The position numbers and the translations under genes were made by a program. The notes under the pieces were generated by a model that was not told the DNA's origin, did not search any database, and worked only from the letters and a program-made list of their open reading frames with translations. Of a stretch of 64,000 nucleotides of DNA, positions 42,676 through 50,872 are shown in pieces. Source of the stretch: SIG307 sp045596385 (GTDB taxonomy: Bacteria; Bacillota; Clostridia; Lachnospirales; Lachnospiraceae). The stretch spans positions 62,001-126,000 of the forward strand of contig JAZOCC010000021.1 in NCBI GenBank assembly GCA_045596385.1, given 5' to 3'. Position 1 is the first letter of the stretch; the number at the start of each line of letters is the position of its first letter.

Positions 42676-43536
42676 ATGGTAAGTACAGGAGCATTAATAG
42701 GAATTATTGTAACACTTATTGTTACACTGATAGGCCCGATCGTTGCGGCGATTGTGTACAGCATAAAGAATAAGGGCAAGGGCGTGTGGAAGGCATGGCT
42801 ACTCGGAGCATCCGGGTTCTTTGTGCTTCAGGTACTCATTCGAGTGCCGGTGTTAAATGTACTGGGAACCTTTTCGTGGTTCCAAAGTTTTGCGGAGAAT
42901 CATTACATGGTGTATTGTTTGATTCTGGCCATGACAGCAGCGCTATTTGAGGTGGTGGCACGGTTTGCGGTAGCGAAGATTCTGCAAAAGAAGATGAATT
43001 ATCCGCAGGGGGTGGCAGCGGGGCTGGGACACGGCGGAATTGAAGCAATGATTTTAATCGGTATGACCTACATAAATAATCTGTTATATGCGGTTATGAT
43101 AAACAGCGGAGCCTTTGATACAACTGTGGCGCAGACCGGAACGTTGCCGGTACCGAATGCTACGGAACTGGTGGACCAATTGAATCAGATAAAAGCGGCG
43201 TTGGTAGAAACTCCGGCATATGCATTTTATCTGGCAGGCTATGAGCGGATTCTTTGTGTGTTGTTCCATACTGCTATGAGCTTGCTGGTATGCTATCTGG
43301 TATATAAAAAGAAAGCACTCGTAGGTGTAGGAATTGCTTTCGCGGCGCATTTTGCCGTGGATTTTGTGTCTCCTGTGATAAACGGATTGGCAACCCCTTA
43401 CCTCGGCAATGTGATTTCCCAAGGAACGGCGTATGTCCTTATTTACGGTATTTTGACGGCTGTGGCGATAGGCGCGGTTGTTGTGATTCGTAAGATAGGG
43501 AAGAAATGGAACTGTGAAAGCGAAAGCGGAATGTGA
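42676..43536 (+). CDS. YhfC-family putative intramembrane protease
   Basis: The 286-residue protein has seven or eight helices. The YhfC motif helices are present: a Glu-bearing helix (AALFEVVARFAVAKIL), GLGHGGIEAMI, a His helix LFHTAMSLLVCYLVY and AAHFAVDFVSP. YhfC proteins are placed among glutamic-type intramembrane proteases related to PrsW and CAAX proteases, though activity is rarely shown. TAGGAGGAT precedes the ATG. It ends the GntR operon. Confidence 0.85.
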   Translation: MVSTGALIGIIVTLIVTLIGPIVAAIVYSIKNKGKGVWKAWLLGASGFFVLQVLIRVPVLNVLGTFSWFQSFAENHYMVYCLILAMTAALFEVVARFAVAKILQKKMNYPQGVAAGLGHGGIEAMILIGMTYINNLLYAVMINSGAFDTTVAQTGTLPVPNATELVDQLNQIKAALVETPAYAFYLAGYERILCVLFHTAMSLLVCYLVYKKKALVGVGIAFAAHFAVDFVSPVINGLATPYLGNVISQGTAYVLIYGILTAVAIGAVVVIRKIGKKWNCESESGM

Positions 43537-43567
43537 TGCTTGTAAGAGAGTTTCGTTGTGAAAGCCC

Positions 43568-43595
43568 TTGACAAATCCTAAATTTCTGCTATAGT
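43568..43595 (+). promoter_or_regulatory. Promoter of the T-box-leuS transcript
   Basis: TTGACA (43568-43573), 16 bases, TATAGT (43590-43595). The transcript would start just ahead of T-box stem I. Confidence 0.75.
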
Positions 43596-43611
43596 AAAAT
43601 GTATGTGAAAT

Positions 43612-43870
43612 GCTGGGAAAAGGAATAGTACATGCAGTTTTGTTTTCAGAGAGCCGCCGGGTGGTGCGAGACGGTAATGGGATGTATGGAACAGACCTTG
43701 GAGCTTTGTCGCTGAAGGGGCGCATTGGGATGCGGATTTGTGTAGGGGACAGCGGTTCATCACCGTTAACGGATGAAAGTGCAGAGCTTGTATGGCAGGC
43801 TTCTGAATGAGAGTGGTACCGCGGAAGAATCGACTTTCGTCTCTTTATGGGACGAAATTCGTTTTTATCT
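43612..43870 (+). ncRNA. T-box leader of leuS
   Basis: The T-box sequence GTGGTACCGCGG stands at 43813-43824, followed by the terminator hairpin TTTCGTCTC/GGGACGAAA (43835-43857) and TTTTTAT. Upstream stem I shows AGTA of the specifier loop, CAGAGAG and GGTGGTGCGAGACGG apical sequence. The UGGU bulge pairs with a tRNA ending A-CCA, fitting tRNA-Leu. Uncharged tRNA binding would form the antiterminator and switch on leuS. The triplet at the expected specifier position reads CAG by eye, not a leucine codon (see findings). This leader and its promoter fill the gap 43537-43919. Confidence 0.9.
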
Positions 43871-43919
43871 TTTATAACAAAAAGCTGCGGTGTGTATAAG
43901 AAAGGAGTTATGAACAGTC

Positions 43920-46343
43920 ATGGAAAAAACGTACAATCCTAGTGTCATTGAAAAAAAGTGGCAGGCGTACTGGGAAGAGAATCAGACCTTTAAAACCGAT
44001 GTTTGGGATTTTAGCAAGCCGAAGTATTATGCTTTGGATATGTTTCCGTATCCGTCCGGCGTAGGCCTTCATGCAGGTCATCCGGAGGGCTATACCGCTA
44101 CGGACATTATGTCCCGTATGAAGCGTATGCAGGGTTACAATGTATTGCATCCGATGGGCTACGATTCCTTCGGTCTCCCGGCAGAGCAGTATGCGGTTAG
44201 TACCGGTAATCATCCGAACGGATTCACAGAGCAGAATATCGAGACTTTCTCTAAGCAGTTAAAGGAGCTTGGTTTTGACTATGACTGGACCAAGATGCTG
44301 GCTACCAGTGATCCGAAGTTCTATAAGTGGACCCAGTGGATTTTCAAGCAGTTATATTTGGACGGCTACGCAAAGTACATCGACATGCCGGTAAACTGGT
44401 GTGAGGAGCTGGGTACCGTGCTTTCCAATGATGAGGTTATTGACGGTAAGTCCGAGCGCGGCGGTTACCCGGTGGTACGTAAGAACATGAAGCAGTGGGT
44501 TATCGACCAGGTTGCCTTTGCGGATAAGTTATTGGAGGGATTAAACGAGATTGACTGGCCGGAGTCTACCAAGGAAATGCAGCGCCACTGGATCGGACGT
44601 TCCGAGGGTGTTGAAGTAGATTTTCAGATTGTAGGCGGCGGAAGTTTCTCTATTTATACCACCTGTATCGAGACGATTTACGGTATTACCTTTATGGTAC
44701 TTGCTCCGGACGGACAGATTGTAAAGGATTTGATGCCACGTATCGAGAATAAAGAAGAGGTAGAGGCGTATATCGCAGAGACCTTAAAGAAGAATGATAT
44801 GGACAGAACGGAGCTGAACAAGACCAAGTCCGGTTGTCCGTTAAAGGGCATTTATGCTATCAACCCGGTAAACGGCAAGGAAGTGCCGCTTTTCATCGGT
44901 GACTTCGTACTTGCAAACTACGGTACCGGTGCGGTTATGGCGGTTCCGTCCCACGACCAGCGTGACTTCGAGTACGCGGTAGTTCACAATATCCCGATGA
45001 TTCAGGTTATTGATGGCGGTGACGTATCCGAGAAGGCATTTGAAAAGTATGATTACCTTGGCAAGGGCTGCAAGCTCATGAATTCCGAGGAGTTCACCGG
45101 TTACGTAGTAGAGGATGCGAAGGAAGCTATTACGAAGAAGTTAGAGGCAATGGGCGTTGCCAGAAGAAAGGTAAATTACCACTTCCGTGAGTGGATTTTC
45201 GCAAGACAGCGTTACTGGGGCGAGCCGGTTCCGGTAGTATACAAGGAGGATGGAAACATCCACGTATTGGATGATGCAGAGCTTCCGTTAATCCTTCCGG
45301 AACTTTCCGATTACAAGGGAAAGAACGGTAAGGCACCGCTTGAGAACGCAACCGAGTGGAAGCAGTACAATCATAACGGTGTAACCGGTACCCGTGAGAC
45401 CTCTACCATGCCGGGTAGTGCAGGCTCCAGCTGGTATTTCCTTCGTTACATCGATCCGGATAATGATAAGGAATTTGCAAATTACGAGTTATTAAAGCAC
45501 TGGATGCCGGTTGATTTATACATCGGCGGACCGGAGCATACGGTAGGACACTTAATGTACTCCCGTATTTGGAACCGTTACCTGTACGACAAGGGCTTAT
45601 CCCCGGTAAAGGAACCGTTCAAGAAGCTGGTTCACCAGGGTATGATTTTAGGTTCCAACGGTATTAAGATGGGTAAGAGATTCCCGGAATTTGTAGTGAA
45701 TCCGAGTGATATCGTAAGAGATTACGGTGCAGACACCCTTCGTTTGTATGAGATGTTCATGGGACCGCTGGAGGTTTCCAAGCCGTGGAGTCAGCAGGGT
45801 GTTGAGGGCGCAAGAAGATTCATCGTTCGTGTATGGAACTTCTTCACCGATGCAGCGAACCTGACCGATGACAACGACGGAACCTTAACCAAGGTATATC
45901 ACCAGACCGTAAAGAAGGTAACCTCCGACTTTGAGGTACTGGGCTTTAACACCGCCATCAGCCAGATGATGATTTTCATGAATGCGGCATACAAGGCAGG
46001 CAAGTGTCCGAGAGAATATGCGGAGGGCTTCATTAAGATGTTCTCCTGTATCTGCCCGCATGTGGGTGAGGAGCTTTGGAGCATCTTAGGCCATGACAAC
46101 ACCATTGCCTACGAGGCATGGCCGACCTACGACGAAGAAGCCATCAAGGAAGACGAAATCGAAATTGCCGTACAGATGAACGGTAAGGTAAAGGCAAAGC
46201 TCATGGTAGCGGCAGAAGCAGACGAAGCAGCCGTAAAGGCACAGGTACACGCCGACGAGGCAATCGCTGCACTCCTTGACGGAAAGAACATCGTAAAAGA
46301 GTTGTATGTTAAGGGCAGACTCTACAATATCGTAGTAAAGTAA
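43920..46343 (+). CDS. leuS: Leucyl-tRNA synthetase
   Basis: The 807-residue class Ia synthetase is of the bacterial LeuRS type. The HIGH-equivalent is PYPSGVGLHAGHPEGYTATD. The CP1 editing domain (about 225-410) holds the T-rich and GTGAVMAVPSHDQRD motifs. The catalytic-loop WYFLRYIDP and TVGHLMYSRIW motifs follow, with the KMSKS-equivalent KMGKR at about 583-587 and a C-terminal tRNA-binding domain. The start lies 12 bases after AAAGGAG. It is controlled by the T-box above. The editing site appears complete. Confidence 0.97.
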   Translation: MEKTYNPSVIEKKWQAYWEENQTFKTDVWDFSKPKYYALDMFPYPSGVGLHAGHPEGYTATDIMSRMKRMQGYNVLHPMGYDSFGLPAEQYAVSTGNHPNGFTEQNIETFSKQLKELGFDYDWTKMLATSDPKFYKWTQWIFKQLYLDGYAKYIDMPVNWCEELGTVLSNDEVIDGKSERGGYPVVRKNMKQWVIDQVAFADKLLEGLNEIDWPESTKEMQRHWIGRSEGVEVDFQIVGGGSFSIYTTCIETIYGITFMVLAPDGQIVKDLMPRIENKEEVEAYIAETLKKNDMDRTELNKTKSGCPLKGIYAINPVNGKEVPLFIGDFVLANYGTGAVMAVPSHDQRDFEYAVVHNIPMIQVIDGGDVSEKAFEKYDYLGKGCKLMNSEEFTGYVVEDAKEAITKKLEAMGVARRKVNYHFREWIFARQRYWGEPVPVVYKEDGNIHVLDDAELPLILPELSDYKGKNGKAPLENATEWKQYNHNGVTGTRETSTMPGSAGSSWYFLRYIDPDNDKEFANYELLKHWMPVDLYIGGPEHTVGHLMYSRIWNRYLYDKGLSPVKEPFKKLVHQGMILGSNGIKMGKRFPEFVVNPSDIVRDYGADTLRLYEMFMGPLEVSKPWSQQGVEGARRFIVRVWNFFTDAANLTDDNDGTLTKVYHQTVKKVTSDFEVLGFNTAISQMMIFMNAAYKAGKCPREYAEGFIKMFSCICPHVGEELWSILGHDNTIAYEAWPTYDEEAIKEDEIEIAVQMNGKVKAKLMVAAEADEAAVKAQVHADEAIAALLDGKNIVKELYVKGRLYNIVVK

Positions 46344-46381
46344 AGACGCTCTAGTATTTTTTATAGACGTCCCCAAAAAAA

Positions 46382-46419
46382 CGGCTTATCTGAAATCTCT
46401 GATTCACAGATAGATGCCG
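46382..46419 (+). terminator. Hairpin after leuS
   Basis: CGGC and ATCTG pair with CAGAT and GCCG, followed about 13 bases later by ATTTTTAG. This is a possible weak terminator; a read-through transcript could reach metG. Confidence 0.45.
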
Positions 46420-46451
46420 GAGAATAGATATTTTTAGATTGACTTAAACCA

Positions 46452-46767
46452 GCACTTCCGCTTTGCAAGTTTCCTGCGCCGGATTGGTTGAAAATTCCTT
46501 AAGGAAACCATAAGCCGACGTCGGAAGATATGGAATAAGTTCGTTCTGCGAACTACTTATTCCATATCTTTGCGCCGCAGGATGCGCACGTGCGCATGCG
46601 GTAGATGTCGCAAGCGACTGCGCACGGCGCAGAGTTTCACAAGTGAAACTCTATAGGCATGAGGTTTTATCGAGCCTAGTACCGTTACGTCGGTGCATGA
46701 GCGAGAGCGGGTTTCCGTAGGAAATTTCAAGCAATTTGGCGCATTGAGAGAACTAAGGCGGAAGTGC
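46452..46767 (+). repeat. Large structured palindromic element C, before metG
   Basis: The closing stem GCACTTCCGC (46452-46461) pairs with GCGGAAGTGC (46758-46767). A second helix (46476-46496 with 46723-46742) contains two adjacent G-U pairs possible only in plus-strand RNA. Inside lie TTCCTTAAGGAA, a 15-bp hairpin (46527-46569), the core (46570-46631) with TGCGCCG/CGGCGCA and GTCGC/GCGAC, a perfect AGAGTTTCA/TGAAACTCT hairpin (46631-46652) and ACCG/CGGT. The core is nearly the same as in element B. No credible open frame. The element ends 20 bases before metG and would lie in its leader. Confidence 0.85.
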
Positions 46768-46787
46768 GGAAATAGAGAGGCGACAAG

Positions 46788-48869
46788 ATGGGAAAAGAGT
46801 TCAGAAAGCCGGAAGGACGTCCGGTATTTCCGAAAAAGGCAGTGATTACCTCCGGTATGCCGTACGGCAACAAGGAACTGCATTTCGGTCATGTGGGTGG
46901 CTTATTTGTACACGCAGATACCTTTGCGCGTTTTATGCGTGACCGTATCGGCGCAGAAAACGTGATTTTCGTATCCGGTACCGACTGCTACGGTTCTCCG
47001 ATTTTGGAGGGCTTCCGTAAGCAGCAGGAGAGCGGTGTGATTCCGGCGGATATGACCATTCATGATTACGTGGAGAAGAATCACAAGATTCAGAAGGATA
47101 CGTTGCATGCGTATGAGATTAAGCCGGATTACTACGGTGCTTCCGCATTATACCGCGGAGCAGAGCATCATGTGGAGTCCTCCAAGGAGCTGTTTGAGGC
47201 TCTGTACGAGAGAGGACAGCTTAAGATGATGTCTACGCCGCAGTTCTACGACCCGGAGTTTAAGGTACTCTTAAACGGCAGACAGGTGGTAGGTAAGTGT
47301 CCGATTGAAGGCTGCTGTTCCGAAAAGGGCTATGCGGATGAGTGTGATTTGGGTCACCAGTACATGCCGTCGGAGTTAATCGAGCCGAAGAGCATGTTGT
47401 CCGGTAAGACCCCGGAGATTATCGAAGTAAAGAACTGGTATTTCTCCTTAGAAAACTTTACCGATGAGATGCAGGAGTATATTAACGAGGTTCGTGCAAA
47501 CACCAATACCCGTAAGTATATTTTAAATACCATTGAAGAATTCTTAAAGAAGCCGGTCATCTACGTGCAGAAGAAGCTCATTGCGGTAAATCCGAAGACC
47601 TATACGGGCGAGGGTGCACCGGATAAGGATGCGTTTGATGCAGCGTACGAGGCAGGTCTTGCGGAACTGACCGCAGCGTTCCCGGAACATGAAATCATTG
47701 CCGAGGAAAAGAAGCCGTCCGTGACCTTTGTATTCGCATCTTTGGACGACCGTGACAAGGCAAGAGCGGCACTGGCGGAGCGTAACATCAACTGCCGTAC
47801 CGGTAAGACTTTGGTACCGTTCCGTTTGTCCGGTAACATCGAATGGGGTGTGCCGGTGCCGGAGTGTGAGGGCAACAAGGATTTGACCTTCTGGGTATGG
47901 CCGGAGTCCTTATGGGCACCGATTTCCTTTACGAAGGCATGTTTGGAAGAACGCGGCAAGAATCCGTCCGAATGGAAGGACTGGTGGATGGGCGGCGATT
48001 CTCAAGTATATCAGTTTATCGGTGAGGATAACATTTACTTCTACGGTATCGCCGAAATGGCTATGTTTGCGGCAGCAGACGCAGAGGCAGGCAAGCCGGT
48101 TCAGATTGACTATAAGAAGCTTCCGCAGATTATTGCAAACCGCCATATTCTGTTTATGGAAAAGAAGGCAAGCTCCAGCTCCGAAATCAAGCCGCCGATG
48201 GCAAAGGATTTACTTGCGTTCTATACGCCGGAACAGCTTCGTATGCACTTCTTAAGCCTCGGTCTTTCCACCAAGAGCTCCAGCTTTAAGCCGCAGATTT
48301 ATCTGCCGGAGGCTGAACGCGAAGGCGTGGACCCGGTATTAAAGGAAGGTAACCTTCTGACCAACGTATTCAACCGTATTGTGCGTTCCTGCCTGTATAC
48401 GGTACAGAAGTACAACGATTCCGTCATTCCGATGGGCGTAGTGGACGAGAAGATTAAGGCCGCTTCCGAGGAAGCTATCCTTGAGTACGAGCGTCATATG
48501 TACAACCACGATTTCCACCGCATTACCTATGTGCTGGATGACTATATCCGTTTGCTGAACAAGCATTACGCAAACAACATTAAGAAGGCAGAGGAGGAAG
48601 GCGGCGAGGCCCTTCGCGACCAGCTTCTGGCCGACTGCTTCTACGGTATTAAGACCGCGTTGTTACTCCTTCATCCGATTGCACCGACAGGCTGTGAGAC
48701 GGTACGTGAGTATGTGGGCTTGTCCGAAAAGGTATACGACTGGAACTTCGCATTTGCAGACATGAAGGATGTACTGGCAAATCCGACCGGCGAGACCAAG
48801 TTCTTACCGCCGCGGTTTGACTTCTTCCTTCGTCATGAGAGCCAGTTGGCGGAGCTTGCGGAGAAGTAA
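46788..48869 (+). CDS. metG: Divergent methionyl-tRNA synthetase-like class I enzyme
   Basis: The 693-residue protein has the MetRS start KKAVITSGMPYGNKELHFGHVGG (HIGH as HFGH, His32/His35), a connective-peptide region with CPIEGCCSEKGYADECDLGHQY, and WVWPESLWAPISF. The expected KMSKS site reads EKKASSSSE (about 457-465), so the second Lys is lost. A segment of about 90 residues (roughly 263-354) interrupts the usual order. An anticodon-binding-like helical C-terminus is present, but no OB-fold EMAP domain. GAGAGG precedes the ATG. It could be the cell's MetRS of an unusual subtype or a paralogue with reduced activity. Confidence 0.8.
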   Translation: MGKEFRKPEGRPVFPKKAVITSGMPYGNKELHFGHVGGLFVHADTFARFMRDRIGAENVIFVSGTDCYGSPILEGFRKQQESGVIPADMTIHDYVEKNHKIQKDTLHAYEIKPDYYGASALYRGAEHHVESSKELFEALYERGQLKMMSTPQFYDPEFKVLLNGRQVVGKCPIEGCCSEKGYADECDLGHQYMPSELIEPKSMLSGKTPEIIEVKNWYFSLENFTDEMQEYINEVRANTNTRKYILNTIEEFLKKPVIYVQKKLIAVNPKTYTGEGAPDKDAFDAAYEAGLAELTAAFPEHEIIAEEKKPSVTFVFASLDDRDKARAALAERNINCRTGKTLVPFRLSGNIEWGVPVPECEGNKDLTFWVWPESLWAPISFTKACLEERGKNPSEWKDWWMGGDSQVYQFIGEDNIYFYGIAEMAMFAAADAEAGKPVQIDYKKLPQIIANRHILFMEKKASSSSEIKPPMAKDLLAFYTPEQLRMHFLSLGLSTKSSSFKPQIYLPEAEREGVDPVLKEGNLLTNVFNRIVRSCLYTVQKYNDSVIPMGVVDEKIKAASEEAILEYERHMYNHDFHRITYVLDDYIRLLNKHYANNIKKAEEEGGEALRDQLLADCFYGIKTALLLLHPIAPTGCETVREYVGLSEKVYDWNFAFADMKDVLANPTGETKFLPPRFDFFLRHESQLAELAEK

Positions 48870-48890
48870 GAGAATAAGAGTAAACTTAGG

Positions 48891-48919
48891 CCGCTTCCGG
48901 GAAACCGGAGGCGGTTTTT
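48891..48919 (+). terminator. Terminator after metG
   Basis: CCGCTTCCGG, loop GAAA, CCGGAGGCGG, then TTTTTA. Confidence 0.93.
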
Positions 48920-48929
48920 ACAATTTTCT

Positions 48930-48960
48930 TGTAAGGTATTACTGTCATTTCCTGTCTTAT
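48930..48960 (+). promoter_or_regulatory. Candidate ECF-type autoregulatory promoter
   Basis: TGTAAG (48930-48935) and TGTCTTAT (48953-48960) are separated by 17 bases, directly upstream of the sigma gene. The pattern resembles promoters of other clostridial ECF sigma genes rather than sigma-A sites; this is inference. Confidence 0.4.
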
Positions 48961-49000
48961 AGAGTAAAGAGATCTTTAGAACAACGAAAGGAGGGATTGC

Positions 49001-49564
49001 ATGGAGGATACTCGGATTATTGAGCTTTATTTTAAACGGAAGGAAGAAGCAATTCAAGAAACCGACAGCAAGTATGGTTCTTATTGTTTTGCCATAGCGG
49101 AGAATATTTTACATAATACGGAGGATTCGGAGGAATGTGTAAGCGATACCTGGCTTGCTGCATGGAATGCAATACCGCCGCAACGACCAACGGTGCTTCG
49201 TATGTTTCTTGCGAAAATCACCCGGAATCTTTCCTTTAACTGCTTCCATGCCCGGAATGCTGAGAAGCGTGGTGGAGGAGAGATACATCTTGTTTTGGAG
49301 GAATTGGCGGAATGTATTGCAAATGAGTCGGAAACGGAAGATGAATACATTGCCAAGGAATTGGAACAGAGTATCCGGTTATTTGTCCGGGGCTTGCCGG
49401 AACGGGAAGGAAATGTATTTGTACGCCGGTATTTCTTTACGGAATCGGTGGCGGTGATTGCAAAGAGGTATTGTCTGACCGAGAATAATGTGATGGTTAC
49501 TTTAAGCAGAACCCGCAAGAAGCTGAGGGCACATCTTAGTAAGGAGGGATATTTCAATGAATAG
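49001..49564 (+). CDS. ECF-type RNA polymerase sigma factor
   Basis: The 187-residue protein has a sigma-70 region 2 (about 25-90, AENILHNTEDSEECVSDTWLAAWNAIPPQRPTVLRMFLAKITRNLSFN). A region 4 helix-turn-helix (about 130-180, LPEREGNVFVRRYFFTESVAVIAKRYCLTENNVMVTLSRTRKKLRAHL) follows. AAAGGAGG precedes the ATG. The next gene, overlapping it, encodes a single-pass membrane protein typical of a cognate anti-sigma factor. Confidence 0.92.
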   Translation: MEDTRIIELYFKRKEEAIQETDSKYGSYCFAIAENILHNTEDSEECVSDTWLAAWNAIPPQRPTVLRMFLAKITRNLSFNCFHARNAEKRGGGEIHLVLEELAECIANESETEDEYIAKELEQSIRLFVRGLPEREGNVFVRRYFFTESVAVIAKRYCLTENNVMVTLSRTRKKLRAHLSKEGYFNE

Positions 49565-50495
49565 AGAAGATTTGTACAAAGGCTTTATTGGTGTGGATGA
49601 GGATATTTTGGAAAGGAGTGAAGTTGTCACCGAGAAAAAGAAAGCAAGGTCTAAGTGGGTAAAGAGGGGAGCATTGGCCGCCTGTCTGTGCCTGGTGGTG
49701 GGAAGCATTGTCTGGGGGGCGAAAACATTATCACCAAAAGAAGAACCGTCCGGATATACGGTTTCGGAAAAGGGGATTACAATTCCTGCATTGGCGGTGT
49801 CCCTGTCGAAGGATATGGCGGCAATGTCGGATATGATAGGGTTCTTTATTTACGAAGGGCGTTGTTATGTGTATTATGAGAATTTCTCCGAAGCGGAAGA
49901 GGTTGTAGGAGAGTATTTGGGAACTGTAACCGGGATGATAGATGAGTGGACACCGGAGGAAGGATATGTGGATTTTGCGGGCAGCATACGGGGCGATTTT
50001 TATTCCGTGAAGGGGTATACCCCGGAGTTTATGCTTTGTACAAAGGAGGCAAACGGGATTGTCACCATGTATATTTGCAACAACGGGATTACATTGAAAT
50101 ACGGAAAAGAACTGTATGAAGACCGGCTACATTTGTCGGGAAACATTACCGGCGTGCAATATGAAAGCCGAGATTCTTGGTTTTACAGCAAGGAAGAGGT
50201 ATACGAGCTGGATAAGGAGGAAGCATACATCCGGGAATTTATCGAGAAGCTGGATGCGGAAGAGTTTCTTCTATGTCAGGATATAGTGGAGCAGGAAGGT
50301 TTGCAGCATATGGTAGATTCTGAAGTTTATCACTTGTATTTTTACAAGAAGGACGGAACTAAGATACATCTCAGACTTCATGAGAATGGTTATGTCAGAT
50401 TCCAGGGCTTTTGGGATGTGTGTGTAAAAATACCGGCAGAGACGTATGACAAGCTGCTTGCCGCGTTTGCTCAGAACAGCGGAACTTCCGAATAG
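49557..50495 (+). CDS. Membrane protein, putative cognate anti-sigma factor
   Basis: The 312-residue protein has a charged cytoplasmic N-terminus of about 38 residues (MNREDLYKGFIGVDEDILERSEVVTEKKKARSKW). One membrane helix (about 40-58) and a large outside domain with no known motif follow. Its start overlaps the sigma gene's end by eight bases, implying coupling. The layout matches anti-sigma or sigma-linked proteins in Lachnospiraceae. The inducing signal is unknown. Confidence 0.75.
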   Translation: MNREDLYKGFIGVDEDILERSEVVTEKKKARSKWVKRGALAACLCLVVGSIVWGAKTLSPKEEPSGYTVSEKGITIPALAVSLSKDMAAMSDMIGFFIYEGRCYVYYENFSEAEEVVGEYLGTVTGMIDEWTPEEGYVDFAGSIRGDFYSVKGYTPEFMLCTKEANGIVTMYICNNGITLKYGKELYEDRLHLSGNITGVQYESRDSWFYSKEEVYELDKEEAYIREFIEKLDAEEFLLCQDIVEQEGLQHMVDSEVYHLYFYKKDGTKIHLRLHENGYVRFQGFWDVCVKIPAETYDKLLAAFAQNSGTSE

Positions 50496-50539
50496 GTGAT
50501 TTGGGCGGGAAGTTCTTTTCATAAAATAGTGGAAGTATT

Positions 50540-50589
50540 AACGGTTTCATGGTAAACTATGTTAGGAGTTACTGTGAAACCGTTTTTGA
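50540..50589 (+). terminator. Terminator of the sigma operon
   Basis: AACGGTTTCA (50540-50549) pairs with TGAAACCGTT (50575-50584), then TTTTTGAT. The loop is long (25 bases). Confidence 0.75.
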
Positions 50590-50604
50590 TAGGAGGGTGT
50601 GCTT

Positions 50605-50862
50605 ATGAAGAAAAAAGTTCTTAAAATTATTTGCTGGATTTTGGTTGCCTTGGTTTTGTTGGTACCGATACCGGTGCATTATAAAGACGGCGGTACTGTT
50701 TCTTATAATGCGATATTGTATTCGGTGACAAAGGTGCATAGTATAACAAGTAGTCGGTATTCGGACGACGGGGAATTAGAGGCGGGATATGCGGTAGGAA
50801 CAAGAGTAAGAGTACTAATATTCCCGGTCTATGATGATGTGAAAGAAGTGTTTCCGGAGTAG
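50605..50862 (+). CDS. Small membrane-anchored hypothetical protein
   Basis: ATG 50605 follows AGGAGGG by eight bases. The 85-residue product has one N-terminal helix (about 5-22, VLKIICWILVALVLLVPIPVHY). A short strand-rich outside domain follows (GGTVSYNAILYSVTKVHS...GTRVRVLIFPVYDDV). Proteins of this plan are common ORFans in Lachnospiraceae. The next gene begins 10 bases later. Confidence 0.65.
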   Translation: MKKKVLKIICWILVALVLLVPIPVHYKDGGTVSYNAILYSVTKVHSITSSRYSDDGELEAGYAVGTRVRVLIFPVYDDVKEVFPE

Positions 50863-50872
50863 GGAGGTAACT

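Noticed and set aside
46452..46767. Element C as a group II intron or SAM riboswitch leader of metG
   Set aside because: No domain V-like hairpin, no reverse transcriptase, and none of the conserved SAM-aptamer strings are present; the match to element B is a better explanation.
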